NCBI RefSeq assembly: GCF_004798665.1 | Contig: NZ_CP039292.1 | Span: 868,001-932,000 of the forward strand | DNA from: Actinomyces procaprae | Lineage (GTDB): Bacteria > Actinomycetota > Actinomycetes > Actinomycetales > Actinomycetaceae | Length of the DNA: 64,000 nt | Direction of reading: 5' to 3' | Part shown: piece by piece, positions 25,763-34,806 of the stretch | How the letters are laid out: every line of letters begins with the position of its first letter | Numbering within the stretch: position 1 is the stretch's first letter | The notes under the pieces: model-generated | Told to the model about the DNA's origin: nothing | Database searches by the model: none | The model's input: only the letters and a program-made list of their open reading frames with translations | Translations under genes and position numbers: made by a program

Positions 25763-27091
25763 ATGCGTATGAGCCGAACCACCGAATACACCGCCGACCT
25801 CGACGAGGACCGTTTGGGCATGCGGCGCCGCTCCGTGCTGCTGGGCGGACTCGGCCTGGCCACGGTCAGCGTGCTGGCGGCCTGCGGCCCCTACAACGGC
25901 TCCGCCTCCACCGCCACAGGCACCACCGAGGCGGCCGCCGATGCGGACACCACCGCCACCTCCGCCGCCGCGGAGGCCTCCGTCGGCCCGGAGTACCACG
26001 AGGCATCCGAGTCGAACACCGCCCTGTCGGGCGGTTCCTGGACCGGCTCGATCGGCGACAAGGAGATCACCCTGAGCGGTGCCTACCTCGTCGACGGCAT
26101 CACGGCCACCATCGACGGCGGCACCTTCGAATCCACCAACGGCGACGAGACCGTCTTCCTGGTCGTCAACGGCGGGAGCCTCACCGTCACCAACGCCCGC
26201 GTCAGCAAGTCGGGCGACGCCTCCACCGACGGCGAGCACGGGGTGGACGACTCCTACAGCTTCTACGGGCTCAACTCCGCGATCGTGGTCGTCGGCGAGG
26301 GCAGCAGCGCCAGCATCGACCAGACCACGCTGACCACCGGCGCCTCCGGCGCCAACGCCGTCGTCGCCACCGGCGGCGCCAGCGCCACCATCACCGCCAG
26401 CGCCATCGCCACCACCGGCGAGTCCTCCCGCGGCCTGCACGCCACCTACGCCGGGGCGATCACCGGCGCCAACCTGACCATCACCACCGAGGGCGCCCAC
26501 TGCGCCGCCGTCGCCACCGACCGCGGCTCCGGCACCGTGACGGTGGACGGTACGAACACCTTCACCACCGCCGGCGACGGCTCGCCCTGCATCTACTCCA
26601 CCGGTGAGATCACCGTCTCCGGCCTGACCGGTGCCTCCGCGCAGGGGCAGGCGATTGTGGTTGAGGGCAAGAACCACGCCACCGTCTCCGACTCGACCTT
26701 CACCACCGACTCGGAGACCGCCGGCGTCATGCTGTACCAGTCCATGTCCGGGGACGCAGCCGACTCCGACGCCGCCACCGAGGCCTCCACCCTCGCGCTC
26801 ACCGACGTCTCCTTGACCTGCAGCCGGGAGGTGCCGATCCTCTACGTCACCAACACCACCGCCGAGGCCACGCTCACCGGCTGCGCCCTGGAGACCACCG
26901 GCGGCCTGGCCACCGCCGACGAGGACCGCTGGGGCAACTCCGGCTCCAACGGCGGCATCCTGACCCTCACCCTGGACGGAACCAGCTTCGCCGGTGCCAT
27001 CACCGCCGGGAGCACCTCTGCCATCACCGTCAGCACCACCAACGGCGGCGCCGCCACCGGCACCACGTCCGGCGACGTCACCGTCTCCTGA
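25763..27091 (+). CDS. Exported lipoprotein with repetitive beta-helix-like domain
   Basis: 442 residues. Twin arginines in MRRRSVLLGG and lipobox LAAC (Cys41) indicate a possibly Tat-exported lipoprotein. A Ser/Thr/Ala-rich linker (to about residue 75) leads into ~360 residues of recurring short strands: GGTFESTNGDETVFLVVNGG, ASATITASAIATTGESSRG and AHCAAVATDRGSGTVTVDG. This pattern is typical of right-handed parallel beta-helices. The ATG at 25763 is chosen because AAGGAGATCCCC precedes it; longer in-frame extensions would overlap the Nudix gene. Function is unknown; such surface proteins may bind or modify glycans (inference). Confidence 0.8.
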   Translation: MRMSRTTEYTADLDEDRLGMRRRSVLLGGLGLATVSVLAACGPYNGSASTATGTTEAAADADTTATSAAAEASVGPEYHEASESNTALSGGSWTGSIGDKEITLSGAYLVDGITATIDGGTFESTNGDETVFLVVNGGSLTVTNARVSKSGDASTDGEHGVDDSYSFYGLNSAIVVVGEGSSASIDQTTLTTGASGANAVVATGGASATITASAIATTGESSRGLHATYAGAITGANLTITTEGAHCAAVATDRGSGTVTVDGTNTFTTAGDGSPCIYSTGEITVSGLTGASAQGQAIVVEGKNHATVSDSTFTTDSETAGVMLYQSMSGDAADSDAATEASTLALTDVSLTCSREVPILYVTNTTAEATLTGCALETTGGLATADEDRWGNSGSNGGILTLTLDGTSFAGAITAGSTSAITVSTTNGGAATGTTSGDVTVS

Positions 27092-27206
27092 GCCGGCGGC
27101 TCAAGTGGGCTGCGGGCGAACTTGGAGGTATCCCACAAGATGCGGTCGCGGATACGGGCGGCAAACGGCGGTGCGTCGCGGCGAACTCAACCCCTACGGT
27201 GGTGGC

Positions 27207-27803
27207 ATGAGCACAAACCTGCGCCCTGCCATCCGCGTTAACACCGATTCCGAAGCTGTGCCCCTGGCTCGCCGTGTCGTCCGCGAGGCGGCGCTCATCG
27301 CCGGTGGCGCCGCCGCCATAGCCCTGATCGGCCAGGTCGCCCTGCCCCTGCCCTTCACGCCGGTGCCGGTGACCCTGGGCACCCTGGCGGCCCTCGGAGT
27401 GGGCGGCGTGCTCGGCTCGCGCCGCGGCCTTGCCGCCGTTGCGCTGTTCGCCGCTGCGGCCGCGCTCGGCGCCCCGGTGCTCGCGGGCTGGAGCGGCGGT
27501 ATCACCGTATCCTTCGGGTACGTGCTCGGCTACGGGCCGGCGGCGCTCCTGGCCGGACGGGCCACGCCCATCACCCTTGATCGGGGTGCGGGCGCGGCGA
27601 CTGCGCGCGCGGTGGCGCTGCGGGTGGGCCTGATGCTGGCTGCCTCCGCACTCGTCTACGCCCCCGGGCTGGTTTGGCTGCACGCCGCCACCGGTGCCTC
27701 CTGGGCCACTACCGTCTCCCTGGGGCTCGCGCCGTTCATCATCGGCGACCTGCTCAAGTCCCTGGCGGCTGCCCTGCTGCCCCGCCCGGCGGCCCTGCGC
27801 TGA
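27207..27803 (+). CDS. bioY: Biotin transporter BioY (ECF S-component)
   Basis: 198 residues. The signature LPFTPVPVTLGTLAALGVGGVLGSR, the GGITVSFGYVLGY region and the C-terminal LAPFIIGDLLKSLAAALLP are those of BioY, the membrane substrate-binding subunit for biotin uptake. There are about six hydrophobic helices. No EcfA/EcfT genes lie nearby, so it either shares a distant energising module or acts alone, as described for some BioY proteins. ATG 27207 follows a GGTGG-type spacer; the N-terminus is ~30 residues longer than the conserved core. Confidence 0.92.
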   Translation: MSTNLRPAIRVNTDSEAVPLARRVVREAALIAGGAAAIALIGQVALPLPFTPVPVTLGTLAALGVGGVLGSRRGLAAVALFAAAAALGAPVLAGWSGGITVSFGYVLGYGPAALLAGRATPITLDRGAGAATARAVALRVGLMLAASALVYAPGLVWLHAATGASWATTVSLGLAPFIIGDLLKSLAAALLPRPAALR

Positions 27804-27869
27804 CCCGCCCCACTCCCGGATCCTGAGATCGGGTGTCCATTGCCCACTAAGCGGCGATAGGACTGCAAC

Positions 27870-28889
27870 ATGGTCAACTCAGTCGATTCCCCCGAGTCCT
27901 CCCGGCCTGCAGGCTCCCGCCCCGTGGCCGCGCAGCGCAGTGACGAGGACCGCTCGGCATACATCGCCGTCACGGTCTTCCCGCTGCTGATCCTGCTGGC
28001 GTTCGCCGCCGCAATGACGGCCCCCGAGGCGCTCAGCCCACTGGCGGCCGGCACCAACTATGCCCTGGGCATCATCATGTTCGGCATGGGCCTGACCCTG
28101 ACGCTCCCCGACTTCGCCCTGGTGGTGCGCCGCCCCCTGCCGGTACTGGTGGGGGTGGCCGCCCAGTTCGTGGTCATGCCGCTGATCGCCTGGACCCTGA
28201 CCCGCGTCTTCCAACTGGACCCGGCCCTGGCCGCCGGCGTCATCCTGGTCGGCTGCGCCCCCGGCGGCACCTCCTCCAACGTCATCTCCTACCTCTCCCG
28301 CGGAGATGTCGCCCTGTCGGTGACCATGACCTCGATCTCCACCCTGCTGGCCCCGCTGATGACGCCGTTACTGACCCAGTGGCTCGCCGGCCAGTACATG
28401 CCCGTCGACGCCGGCTCCATGGCCATGTCGATCGTCAAGATCGTGCTGGTGCCGGTTATCGGCGGCCTGGTGGTCCGTGCCCTCCTGGGGCGGTTCGTGG
28501 AGCGGGTGCTGCCGGTCATGCCCTGGGTCTCGGTGCTCGGCATCTGCTATGTGGTGATTGCGGTCGTCTCCGGCTCGGCCGACAAGATCGCCTCCGCCGG
28601 AGCGCTGGTGCTGGTGGTGGTCGCCGTGCACAATTGCCTGGGCTACCTGCTCGGCTACGGCATCGGCCGGGTGACCAGCCGTGACGAGAAGGCCTCGCGT
28701 ACCACCGCCATTGAGGTCGGCATGCAGAACTCCGGCCTGGCTGCCGGGCTCGCCGCCCAATACTTCAGCCCGGAGGCGGCCCTGCCGGGTGCGGTCTTCT
28801 CCATCTGGCACAACCTCTCCGGCGCCGTGGTGGCGGCCCTGTTCCGCCGTCGGGACGCTCGCGCCGCCGCCTTGACGCCCATCATCTAG
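27870..28889 (+). CDS. Bile acid:sodium symporter (BASS/SBF) family transporter
   Basis: 339 residues with about nine to ten membrane helices. Signature stretches are GMGLTLTLPDFALV, VILVGCAPGGTSSNVISYLSRGD and EVGMQNSGLAAGLAAQYF, the last being the conserved second Na+-site region of BASS proteins. It probably imports an organic anion (keto acid, sulfonate or sterol-like) with Na+; the cargo cannot be told from sequence. The ~30-residue polar N-terminus is cytoplasmic or disordered. Confidence 0.92.
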   Translation: MVNSVDSPESSRPAGSRPVAAQRSDEDRSAYIAVTVFPLLILLAFAAAMTAPEALSPLAAGTNYALGIIMFGMGLTLTLPDFALVVRRPLPVLVGVAAQFVVMPLIAWTLTRVFQLDPALAAGVILVGCAPGGTSSNVISYLSRGDVALSVTMTSISTLLAPLMTPLLTQWLAGQYMPVDAGSMAMSIVKIVLVPVIGGLVVRALLGRFVERVLPVMPWVSVLGICYVVIAVVSGSADKIASAGALVLVVVAVHNCLGYLLGYGIGRVTSRDEKASRTTAIEVGMQNSGLAAGLAAQYFSPEAALPGAVFSIWHNLSGAVVAALFRRRDARAAALTPII

Positions 28890-29203
28890 CGGCTCGTGGT
28901 CGGTGGCCGTCGGGAGCTCCTACGAACTCTTAGTGTAGCCTTGGGTAATGTGGCGAATTTCTCGGTGGATCTGCATACATCGGGCATTGCCCGATGACGT
29001 CCCGTGGCTAAACTCGTGAGCTGGGTAACGGCGCCCCGTGCTTGAAGCGACGGTCTGGTGTGGCTTGGGCTCTGCCAGGCTGGATTCGGTAGGTCTCTCG
29101 GACGCGGGTGGTGTATAAATCCTCGCAACAGCCTTGCGCGACCCGCCGAGGCAGGCTCGGACCCTCGCGGTTGCGTGCCACCAGACTCATATCGGAGGTC
29201 CTC
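28890..29203. other. 314-bp upstream region of the permuted-binding-protein operon
   Basis: No gene is seen. A small hairpin TCGGGCA/TGCCCGA occurs at about 28979-28994. The 19-mer at 28930-28948 (TTAGTGTAGCCTTGGGTAA) matches the DtxR/IdeR iron-box consensus at 13 of 19 positions, mainly in the left half; this is weak evidence. A ribosome-binding site CGGAGG (about 29193-29198) precedes the ATG at 29204. Composition is less G/C-rich than in the preceding genes. Confidence 0.45.
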
Positions 29204-30850
29204 ATGACTACAACGAAGATCACACGCCGTATGTTCGGTGGGCTCGGCGCCGCCGGTGTTACTGTACTACTTCTTGCCGCTTGCGGCTCCAACGACTCCA
29301 CCTCATCGTCCTCCGCTGACGCGGCCTCTGGTCAGGGCTCCGCCTCTGGCGGCAAACTCACCCTGGCCTACAACTCTGACGGCCCCCACAAGGCCTGGGT
29401 CGAGGCCGTGTGCAATTCAGTGAGCAACACCTTGGGTATCAAGATGGAGCCGCTGCCCTTCGCCCAGTTCTCTGAGCTCCGCTCCCAGATCACCGACCGC
29501 ACCCTCGTAGGTGCCTTCCGCACCGGCTGGCAGGCTGACTACCCGTCGATGGCTAACTTCCTCGGCGCCGTGTACCAGACCGGTGCCGGTTCCAACGACG
29601 CCGACTACTCCAACGCGGACTTTGACCGGCTCCTCGCCGACGCCGCCGCTAGCACCGATGAGGCTGCCGCCGCAGACCTCTACCTTCAGGCGCAGGCGCA
29701 GCTGCTCAAAGACCTTCCTGCCGTGCCGCTGTGGTACCAGAACGGCTTCGGCGGACACTCCAACAACGTCGCCAACGTAGCTTTCAACTGGAAGTCCGTC
29801 CCGGTATACAACGAGATTACGACCAATGCAGCTGACGGAATCGTCATCGCCAACGACACTGAGCCGCAGAATGCTCTCGTTCCCTCCAACACCAACGAGG
29901 TCGGTGGCGGACGCATTATTGACCTCATCTTCTCCAACCTCGTGCGCTTTGAGACTGACGGAAGCGTCGTCAATGAAGTCGCCGAGTCTATTGAGACCGA
30001 TGACAATCAGAACTACACCGTCAAGATCAAGGACGGCTGGACTTTCACCGATGGCAGTCCAGTAACCGCCGACTCTTTCATCAAGGCGTGGAACTATGGC
30101 GCACTGCTGTCAAATGCCCACCTGTCTAGCTACTTCTACGAAGTTATCGAAGGTTTTTCCTACGATGAGGACTCTGAACTCACCGGTCTGACTAAAATTG
30201 ATGACCTGACTTTTACTATCAAGCTAACGGCCCCCGCTTCGGACTTCAAGCTCCGCCTGGGCTACTCTGCCTTCGCGCCGTTGCCCGAGGTTGCGTTCGA
30301 AGACATGGACGCCTTCGGCCAGGCGCCCATCGGAAACGGCCCCTACAAGGTTGACAGTTGGACGCACGACGCTGAGATCGTACTGTCCAAGAACGCTGAC
30401 TATAGGGGCGGTCAGACTGTAGCTAACGAGGGTGTCACCTTCACTATCTACACCGATTACGATTCCGCTTACAATGACCTGCTCGCGGACTCCCTCGACG
30501 TGCTTGATGCGATCCCCGACTCCGCGCTGTCCTCCTTCACCAGTGAGCTGGGCGAGCGTGCGATCAATCAGCCGGGTGCTGTTATCCAGACCCTGTCGAT
30601 CAATGTCAACGCCGATCACTTCAAGATGGACGACGAGGGCCGCCTGCGCCGTGCCGCCATCTCTCGTGCTATCAACCGCAAAGAGATCTGCGACACTCTC
30701 TACTACGACACCCGGACTCCCGCCTCTGACTTCACATCGCCGGTCATCGCCGGATGGTCTGACACTATCGAAGGTAGTGACGTTCTGACCTACGATGAGA
30801 CCGACGCCAAGGCTTTGTGGGACCAGGCAAATGCCATCGCCGAGTTCTGA
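29204..30850 (+). CDS. Opp/Dpp-type ABC substrate-binding lipoprotein, circularly permuted
   Basis: 548 residues. TRRMFGGLG and lipobox LAAC (Cys27) mark a lipoprotein, possibly Tat-exported. Residues ~48-207 (GKLTLAYNSDGPHKAWVEA, then AFRTGWQADYPSMANFL and DLPAVPLWYQNG) are the segment that normally forms the C-terminal end of SBP family 5 proteins. Residues ~208-548 (ADGIVIANDTEPQN, then NEVGGGRIIDLIFSNLV and RAAISRAINRKEICDTLYY) are the normal N-terminal and middle part, and the protein stops where the first segment would usually follow. Total length is normal, so nothing is lost or duplicated. Two permeases and a fused ATPase follow. Codon third positions carry clearly more A/T than neighbouring genes. 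The likely substrate is oligopeptides. Confidence 0.9.
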   Translation: MTTTKITRRMFGGLGAAGVTVLLLAACGSNDSTSSSSADAASGQGSASGGKLTLAYNSDGPHKAWVEAVCNSVSNTLGIKMEPLPFAQFSELRSQITDRTLVGAFRTGWQADYPSMANFLGAVYQTGAGSNDADYSNADFDRLLADAAASTDEAAAADLYLQAQAQLLKDLPAVPLWYQNGFGGHSNNVANVAFNWKSVPVYNEITTNAADGIVIANDTEPQNALVPSNTNEVGGGRIIDLIFSNLVRFETDGSVVNEVAESIETDDNQNYTVKIKDGWTFTDGSPVTADSFIKAWNYGALLSNAHLSSYFYEVIEGFSYDEDSELTGLTKIDDLTFTIKLTAPASDFKLRLGYSAFAPLPEVAFEDMDAFGQAPIGNGPYKVDSWTHDAEIVLSKNADYRGGQTVANEGVTFTIYTDYDSAYNDLLADSLDVLDAIPDSALSSFTSELGERAINQPGAVIQTLSINVNADHFKMDDEGRLRRAAISRAINRKEICDTLYYDTRTPASDFTSPVIAGWSDTIEGSDVLTYDETDAKALWDQANAIAEF

Positions 30851-30897
30851 TCCTGGCATGAGCTCAGCATTATGAGGGTCCCGGCCTCAACATGCTC

Positions 30898-30933
30898 CGC
30901 CGGGCCCGCACTCTGCGTGGTGCGGGCCCGGCG
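30898..30933. terminator. 14-bp hairpin between binding-protein and permease genes
   Basis: CGCCGGGCCCGCAC (30898-30911) and its exact complement (30920-30933) flank an 8-nt loop. It lies in the 137-bp gap between the binding-protein stop and the first permease start. Hairpins here commonly stop most transcription or protect the 3' end of the binding-protein message, giving an excess of binding protein over membrane subunits. Confidence 0.65.
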
Positions 30934-30987
30934 CACGTCGGGCCCCCGACACTGCCGCTACCACTCGACCCAGCCAAGGAGACGCAT

Positions 30988-31917
30988 ATGGTCCGCTATG
31001 CCGGACGCAGGCTGCTGCAGATGATCCCTGTCTTCTTCGGGGCCACCGTTCTAATTTACGCTATGGTCTTCGCTCTTCCGGGTGATCCCGTCGCTGCGCT
31101 TGGCGGGGAGCGGGCGTTGAGCCCCGCAGTCCAAGACCAGATCCGCGCCGACTACAACCTCGACAAGCCCTTCATTGTGCAATACCTGCTCTACCTTAAG
31201 GGTGTATTCACGCTTGACCTGGGTACTACGCTGCGCGGCTCGAGGCCGATTATCGACGTTCTGGCCGGTGCTTACCCAGTTACAATCAAGCTTGCGTTTA
31301 TGGCCCTGACCTTTGAGGCTGTTGCCGGCATCGCCGTTGGCTTCATCGCAGGTGTGCGCAAGGGGCGCTGGTTCGACGCCACTGCCCTGGTTATGTCTCT
31401 CGTTGTCATCGCCGTGCCGACCTTCGTCATCGGCTTTCTCCTGCAGTTCTTTATCGGCGTACGCCTAGGCTGGTTGCCGGTGACTGCGGGCAACAGCCCC
31501 GGTTTTAGGGAGCTACTCATGCCTGCGGTCGTGCTCGGTGCCGTTTCTTTCGCTTACGTGCTGCGCTTGACCCGCACCGAGGTCGCGGAGAACTTATCTG
31601 CGGACTATGTGCGTACTGCCCGCGCCAAAGGCTTGTCCGGATTTCGCGTTATGGTGGTTCATGTCCTGCGCAATTCCCTCGTACCGGTAATCACTTTCCT
31701 TGGTGCCGACCTCGGCGCTCTCATGGGCGGAGCGATCGTGACTGAGGGTATTTTCAATATCAATGGCGTAGGAGGTACGCTCTACAAAGCCATCTTGCAG
31801 GGCGAGGGCCCCACCGTAGTGTCCTTCACGACTGTCCTCATCCTTGTATTCGTCGTATCCAACCTTGTCGTGGACCTGCTCTACGCCGCTCTCGACCCGA
31901 GGATTCGTTATGCCTGA
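30988..31917 (+). CDS. ABC transporter permease, OppB/DppB type
   Basis: 309 residues. The N-terminus YAGRRLLQMIPVFFGATVLIYAMVFALPGDP is diagnostic of OppB/DppB. Six membrane helices and the EAA-type loop (YVRTARAKGLSGFRVMVVHVLRNSL) that contacts the ATPase are visible. It is a membrane subunit of the uptake system begun by the binding protein at 29204. ATG 30988 follows AAGGAGACGCAT. The stop overlaps the next gene's start by eight bases. Confidence 0.93.
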   Translation: MVRYAGRRLLQMIPVFFGATVLIYAMVFALPGDPVAALGGERALSPAVQDQIRADYNLDKPFIVQYLLYLKGVFTLDLGTTLRGSRPIIDVLAGAYPVTIKLAFMALTFEAVAGIAVGFIAGVRKGRWFDATALVMSLVVIAVPTFVIGFLLQFFIGVRLGWLPVTAGNSPGFRELLMPAVVLGAVSFAYVLRLTRTEVAENLSADYVRTARAKGLSGFRVMVVHVLRNSLVPVITFLGADLGALMGGAIVTEGIFNINGVGGTLYKAILQGEGPTVVSFTTVLILVFVVSNLVVDLLYAALDPRIRYA

Positions 31918-32866
31918 GAACCAGCCATCCCGAGCCCGCCCCGGACAAGACCGTTACGTCGCCGAAACTGATGAGCAGGGCCTGGGGGCAGTCGACGCTG
32001 TCTCCGACGAGACTGCCCCCTCGTCCATGTGGGGTGAAGCGTGGAAGCAACTGCGCCGACGTCCGATTTTCTGGGTGTCCGCAGTCCTCATCGTCTGTGC
32101 CCTCGCTTTGGCCATCGCTCCCGGATTGTTTACTCGCGTCGACCCTGCCTACTGCCAGCTGCGAGACTCCTACGGACCGGCCAGCAGTGGTCACCCATTC
32201 GGTTTCGACCGTCAGGGCTGTGACATTTACTCCCGTACCGTCCACGGTGCCCGCGCCTCCGTGACGGTGGGTGTGCTCACTACTCTTGTCGTTGTTGTCG
32301 TGGGTTCTGTGATCGGGTCGGTCGCTGGCTTTTTCGGTGGCTGGATTGATGCCCTGCTCGCCCGCTTCACCGACATCTTCTTCGCCGTGCCCTTTGTGCT
32401 TGCTGCGATCGTCGTCATGCAGATGTTCAAAGGACGCTCCTCAATCATCACCGTCGTGCTGGTTCTGGCGGTCTTCGGTTGGCCCCAGATCGCTCGTATC
32501 ACCCGTGGCGCTGTCATGAGCGTCAAGAACGAGGACTTCATTACCGCCTCGCGCTCACTGGGCTCGGGTCGCCTGGCGATCCTTCTGCGCCACGTGCTGC
32601 CCAATGCTGCGGCCCCCATCATCGTCACCGCGACCGTACAACTAGGCTCTTTCATCGTTTCCGAGGCGACCTTGTCATTCCTCGGAGTTGGGCTGCCGCC
32701 GTCGATGGTCTCGTGGGGGGCGGACATCGCCACCGCGCAGGCTGCCCTGCGGGACCACATCTCTGTGCTTCTCTACCCGGCCGGGGCGCTGGCTCTGACC
32801 GTACTTGGATTCATCATGATGGGCGATGCCGTGCGTGACGCCCTCGACCCGAAGGGCCGCAAGTGA
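31910..32866 (+). CDS. ABC transporter permease, OppC/DppC type
   Basis: 318 residues. After a ~45-residue polar N-terminus come the OppC signatures WKQLRRRPIFWVSAVLIV and HPFGFDRQGCDIYSRTVHGARASVTVG, then the EAA loop (DFITASRSLGSGRLAILLRHVLPN). There are six membrane helices. It starts inside the end of the upstream permease gene (ATG 31910; upstream stop 31915-31917) and ends overlapping the ATPase start (GTGA at 32863-32866), so the operon is tightly coupled. Confidence 0.93.
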   Translation: MPENQPSRARPGQDRYVAETDEQGLGAVDAVSDETAPSSMWGEAWKQLRRRPIFWVSAVLIVCALALAIAPGLFTRVDPAYCQLRDSYGPASSGHPFGFDRQGCDIYSRTVHGARASVTVGVLTTLVVVVVGSVIGSVAGFFGGWIDALLARFTDIFFAVPFVLAAIVVMQMFKGRSSIITVVLVLAVFGWPQIARITRGAVMSVKNEDFITASRSLGSGRLAILLRHVLPNAAAPIIVTATVQLGSFIVSEATLSFLGVGLPPSMVSWGADIATAQAALRDHISVLLYPAGALALTVLGFIMMGDAVRDALDPKGRK

Positions 32867-34629
32867 CCGTCGAAAGCACCACCGTCGTCGCGGATACCGC
32901 CGCGCTCCTAGAGGTCCGCGACCTTGAGGTCGCGTTCCGCTCGTCCACAGGCCTCGTGCCCGCCGTCCGCAAGGCGAACCTGACCTTGTACCCCGGCCAG
33001 TCCGTCGCCATCGTCGGCGAGTCCGGATCGGGCAAGTCTACCCTAGCCTCAGCTGTCATCGGTTTGCTGCCCGGTACAGGTCGCGTAACCGGCGGCAGCA
33101 TCGTCTTCAACGGCAAGGACATCACCCACGCCAGCGCCCGTGAGTACCAGTCCCTGCGTGGCAGCGAGATCGGCTTGGTTCCCCAGGACCCGATGAGCAA
33201 CCTCAACCCCGTATGGTCTATCGGTTTCCAGGTCAAGGAGGCGCTGAAGGCCAATGGGCTCGCTGGCGTTGCCGACGATCGCCTGGCCGCCTTGGCTGCC
33301 GTCGACCGTGGCGAGTCTGCGCCCGCGGGTGTGAGCATTGACGTCGATGACCAGGTCGCCCTCCTGCTGGAGGAGGCCGGGCTTCCCGACGCCGCCCGTC
33401 GTGCTCGCCAGTACCCGCACGAGTTCTCCGGCGGTATGCGCCAACGAGCCCTCATCGCTATCGGCCTTGCCGCACGCCCCCAGCTGCTCATCGCCGATGA
33501 GCCGACCAGCGCTCTCGACGTCACCGTCCAGCGCCGCATCCTCGACCACCTTGGGGAGCAAATCCGCAGCCTGGGCACCGCCATGCTGTTCGTCACCCAC
33601 GACCTGGGCCTGGCCGCTGAGCGTGCCGAGCACATCATTGTTATGCACCGCGGACGCGTCGTTGAGTCCGGGCCCTCCATCGAGGTGCTCCAGGACCCTC
33701 GTCACCCCTACACCCAGCGCCTAGTCCAGGCCGCTCCCTCGCTCGCCTCACGTCGTATTCAGACCGCCCACGCTGCCGGCGTCCAAGTCATCGAGGACGA
33801 GTTGGGCGTGCGTGAGATTGCCGACGACGTTGACGAAGTCCTGCGCGTCGAGCACCTGACGAAGATATTCGACGTGCGTGGTGCCAAGGGCGAGGCCAAG
33901 ATCCTCAAGGCGGTCGATGATGTCACCTTCGGGGTACGCCGTGGTACGACCACCGCGCTCGTGGGAGAGTCCGGCTCTGGCAAGTCCACGGTCGCCAATA
34001 TCATCCTCAACCTTTTAGACCCCACCTCTGGCAAGGTCTTCCACAACGGGGTAGACCTATCAACGCTCGGACCCAAGCAGCTCTTCGCACTCCGGCGCAT
34101 CATGCAGCCGGTCTTCCAGAACCCGTACGGGTCCCTCGATCCCATGTACTCCATCTTCCGGGTCATAGAGGAGCCGTTGCGTGTCCACCATGTCGGTACG
34201 CGCAAGGACCGTGAGGCCCGCGTGGCCGAGTTGCTTGATCTCGTGTCACTGCCGCGCTCAGTCATGCGCCGTTACCCCAACGAGCTCTCTGGTGGCCAGC
34301 GCCAGCGCGTCGCCATTGCGCGGGCGCTCGCGCTCAGGCCGGAGATTATCGTGCTCGACGAAGCGGTGTCGGCCCTTGACGTGCTCGTCCAGGCCCAGGT
34401 GCTGCGCCTGCTCGCCGATTTGCAGTCCGAGCTCGGTCTCACCTACCTGTTTATCACCCATGACCTAGCGGTTGTGCGCCAGATCGCTGACGATGTCGTC
34501 GTTATGGAGCACGGGCGGGTCGTCGAGTCCGGTCCCTCCGACGATCTCTTCAACCAGCCTCAACAGGACTACACGCGTGAGCTCATAAACGCCGTGCCGG
34601 GGGCGGCCATCCCGCTGTATGGAGGCTGA
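32863..34629 (+). CDS. Fused OppD-OppF ABC transporter ATPase
   Basis: 588 residues with two complete ATPase domains. Domain 1 has Walker A GESGSGKST near residue 53, signature FSGGMRQR near 188 and Walker B LLIADEPTSALD near 207. Domain 2 has Walker A GESGSGKST near 369, signature LSGGQRQR near 475 and Walker B IIVLDEAVSALD near 496, where the usual DEP is DEA. It powers the two permeases just upstream. The start is GTG 32863, overlapping the upstream stop. The gene ends the operon, about 180 bp before the IS1595-family element. Confidence 0.92.
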   Translation: MTVESTTVVADTAALLEVRDLEVAFRSSTGLVPAVRKANLTLYPGQSVAIVGESGSGKSTLASAVIGLLPGTGRVTGGSIVFNGKDITHASAREYQSLRGSEIGLVPQDPMSNLNPVWSIGFQVKEALKANGLAGVADDRLAALAAVDRGESAPAGVSIDVDDQVALLLEEAGLPDAARRARQYPHEFSGGMRQRALIAIGLAARPQLLIADEPTSALDVTVQRRILDHLGEQIRSLGTAMLFVTHDLGLAAERAEHIIVMHRGRVVESGPSIEVLQDPRHPYTQRLVQAAPSLASRRIQTAHAAGVQVIEDELGVREIADDVDEVLRVEHLTKIFDVRGAKGEAKILKAVDDVTFGVRRGTTTALVGESGSGKSTVANIILNLLDPTSGKVFHNGVDLSTLGPKQLFALRRIMQPVFQNPYGSLDPMYSIFRVIEEPLRVHHVGTRKDREARVAELLDLVSLPRSVMRRYPNELSGGQRQRVAIARALALRPEIIVLDEAVSALDVLVQAQVLRLLADLQSELGLTYLFITHDLAVVRQIADDVVVMEHGRVVESGPSDDLFNQPQQDYTRELINAVPGAAIPLYGG

Positions 34630-34806
34630 ACCACTGCCGCACGCCGTAACCGAATGGTTGGGGCACTGACACCTACTCAGGGGATCTCTACACGCTCAAG
34701 GGGATGAGACAGGAATGGTGCGGCGCCCACCACCGGCCTGGATTTAGTGGTAGGCCGTACCGGGACCGTGCTGGTCGCGATTACCTGCTTCTACCCGGTT
34801 TTGGGC

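Noticed and set aside
29204..30850. Treating the first Opp-type binding protein as a fusion or a duplicated gene
   Set aside because: Each family segment occurs once and the total length is normal, so a permutation explains it better than a fusion or duplication.
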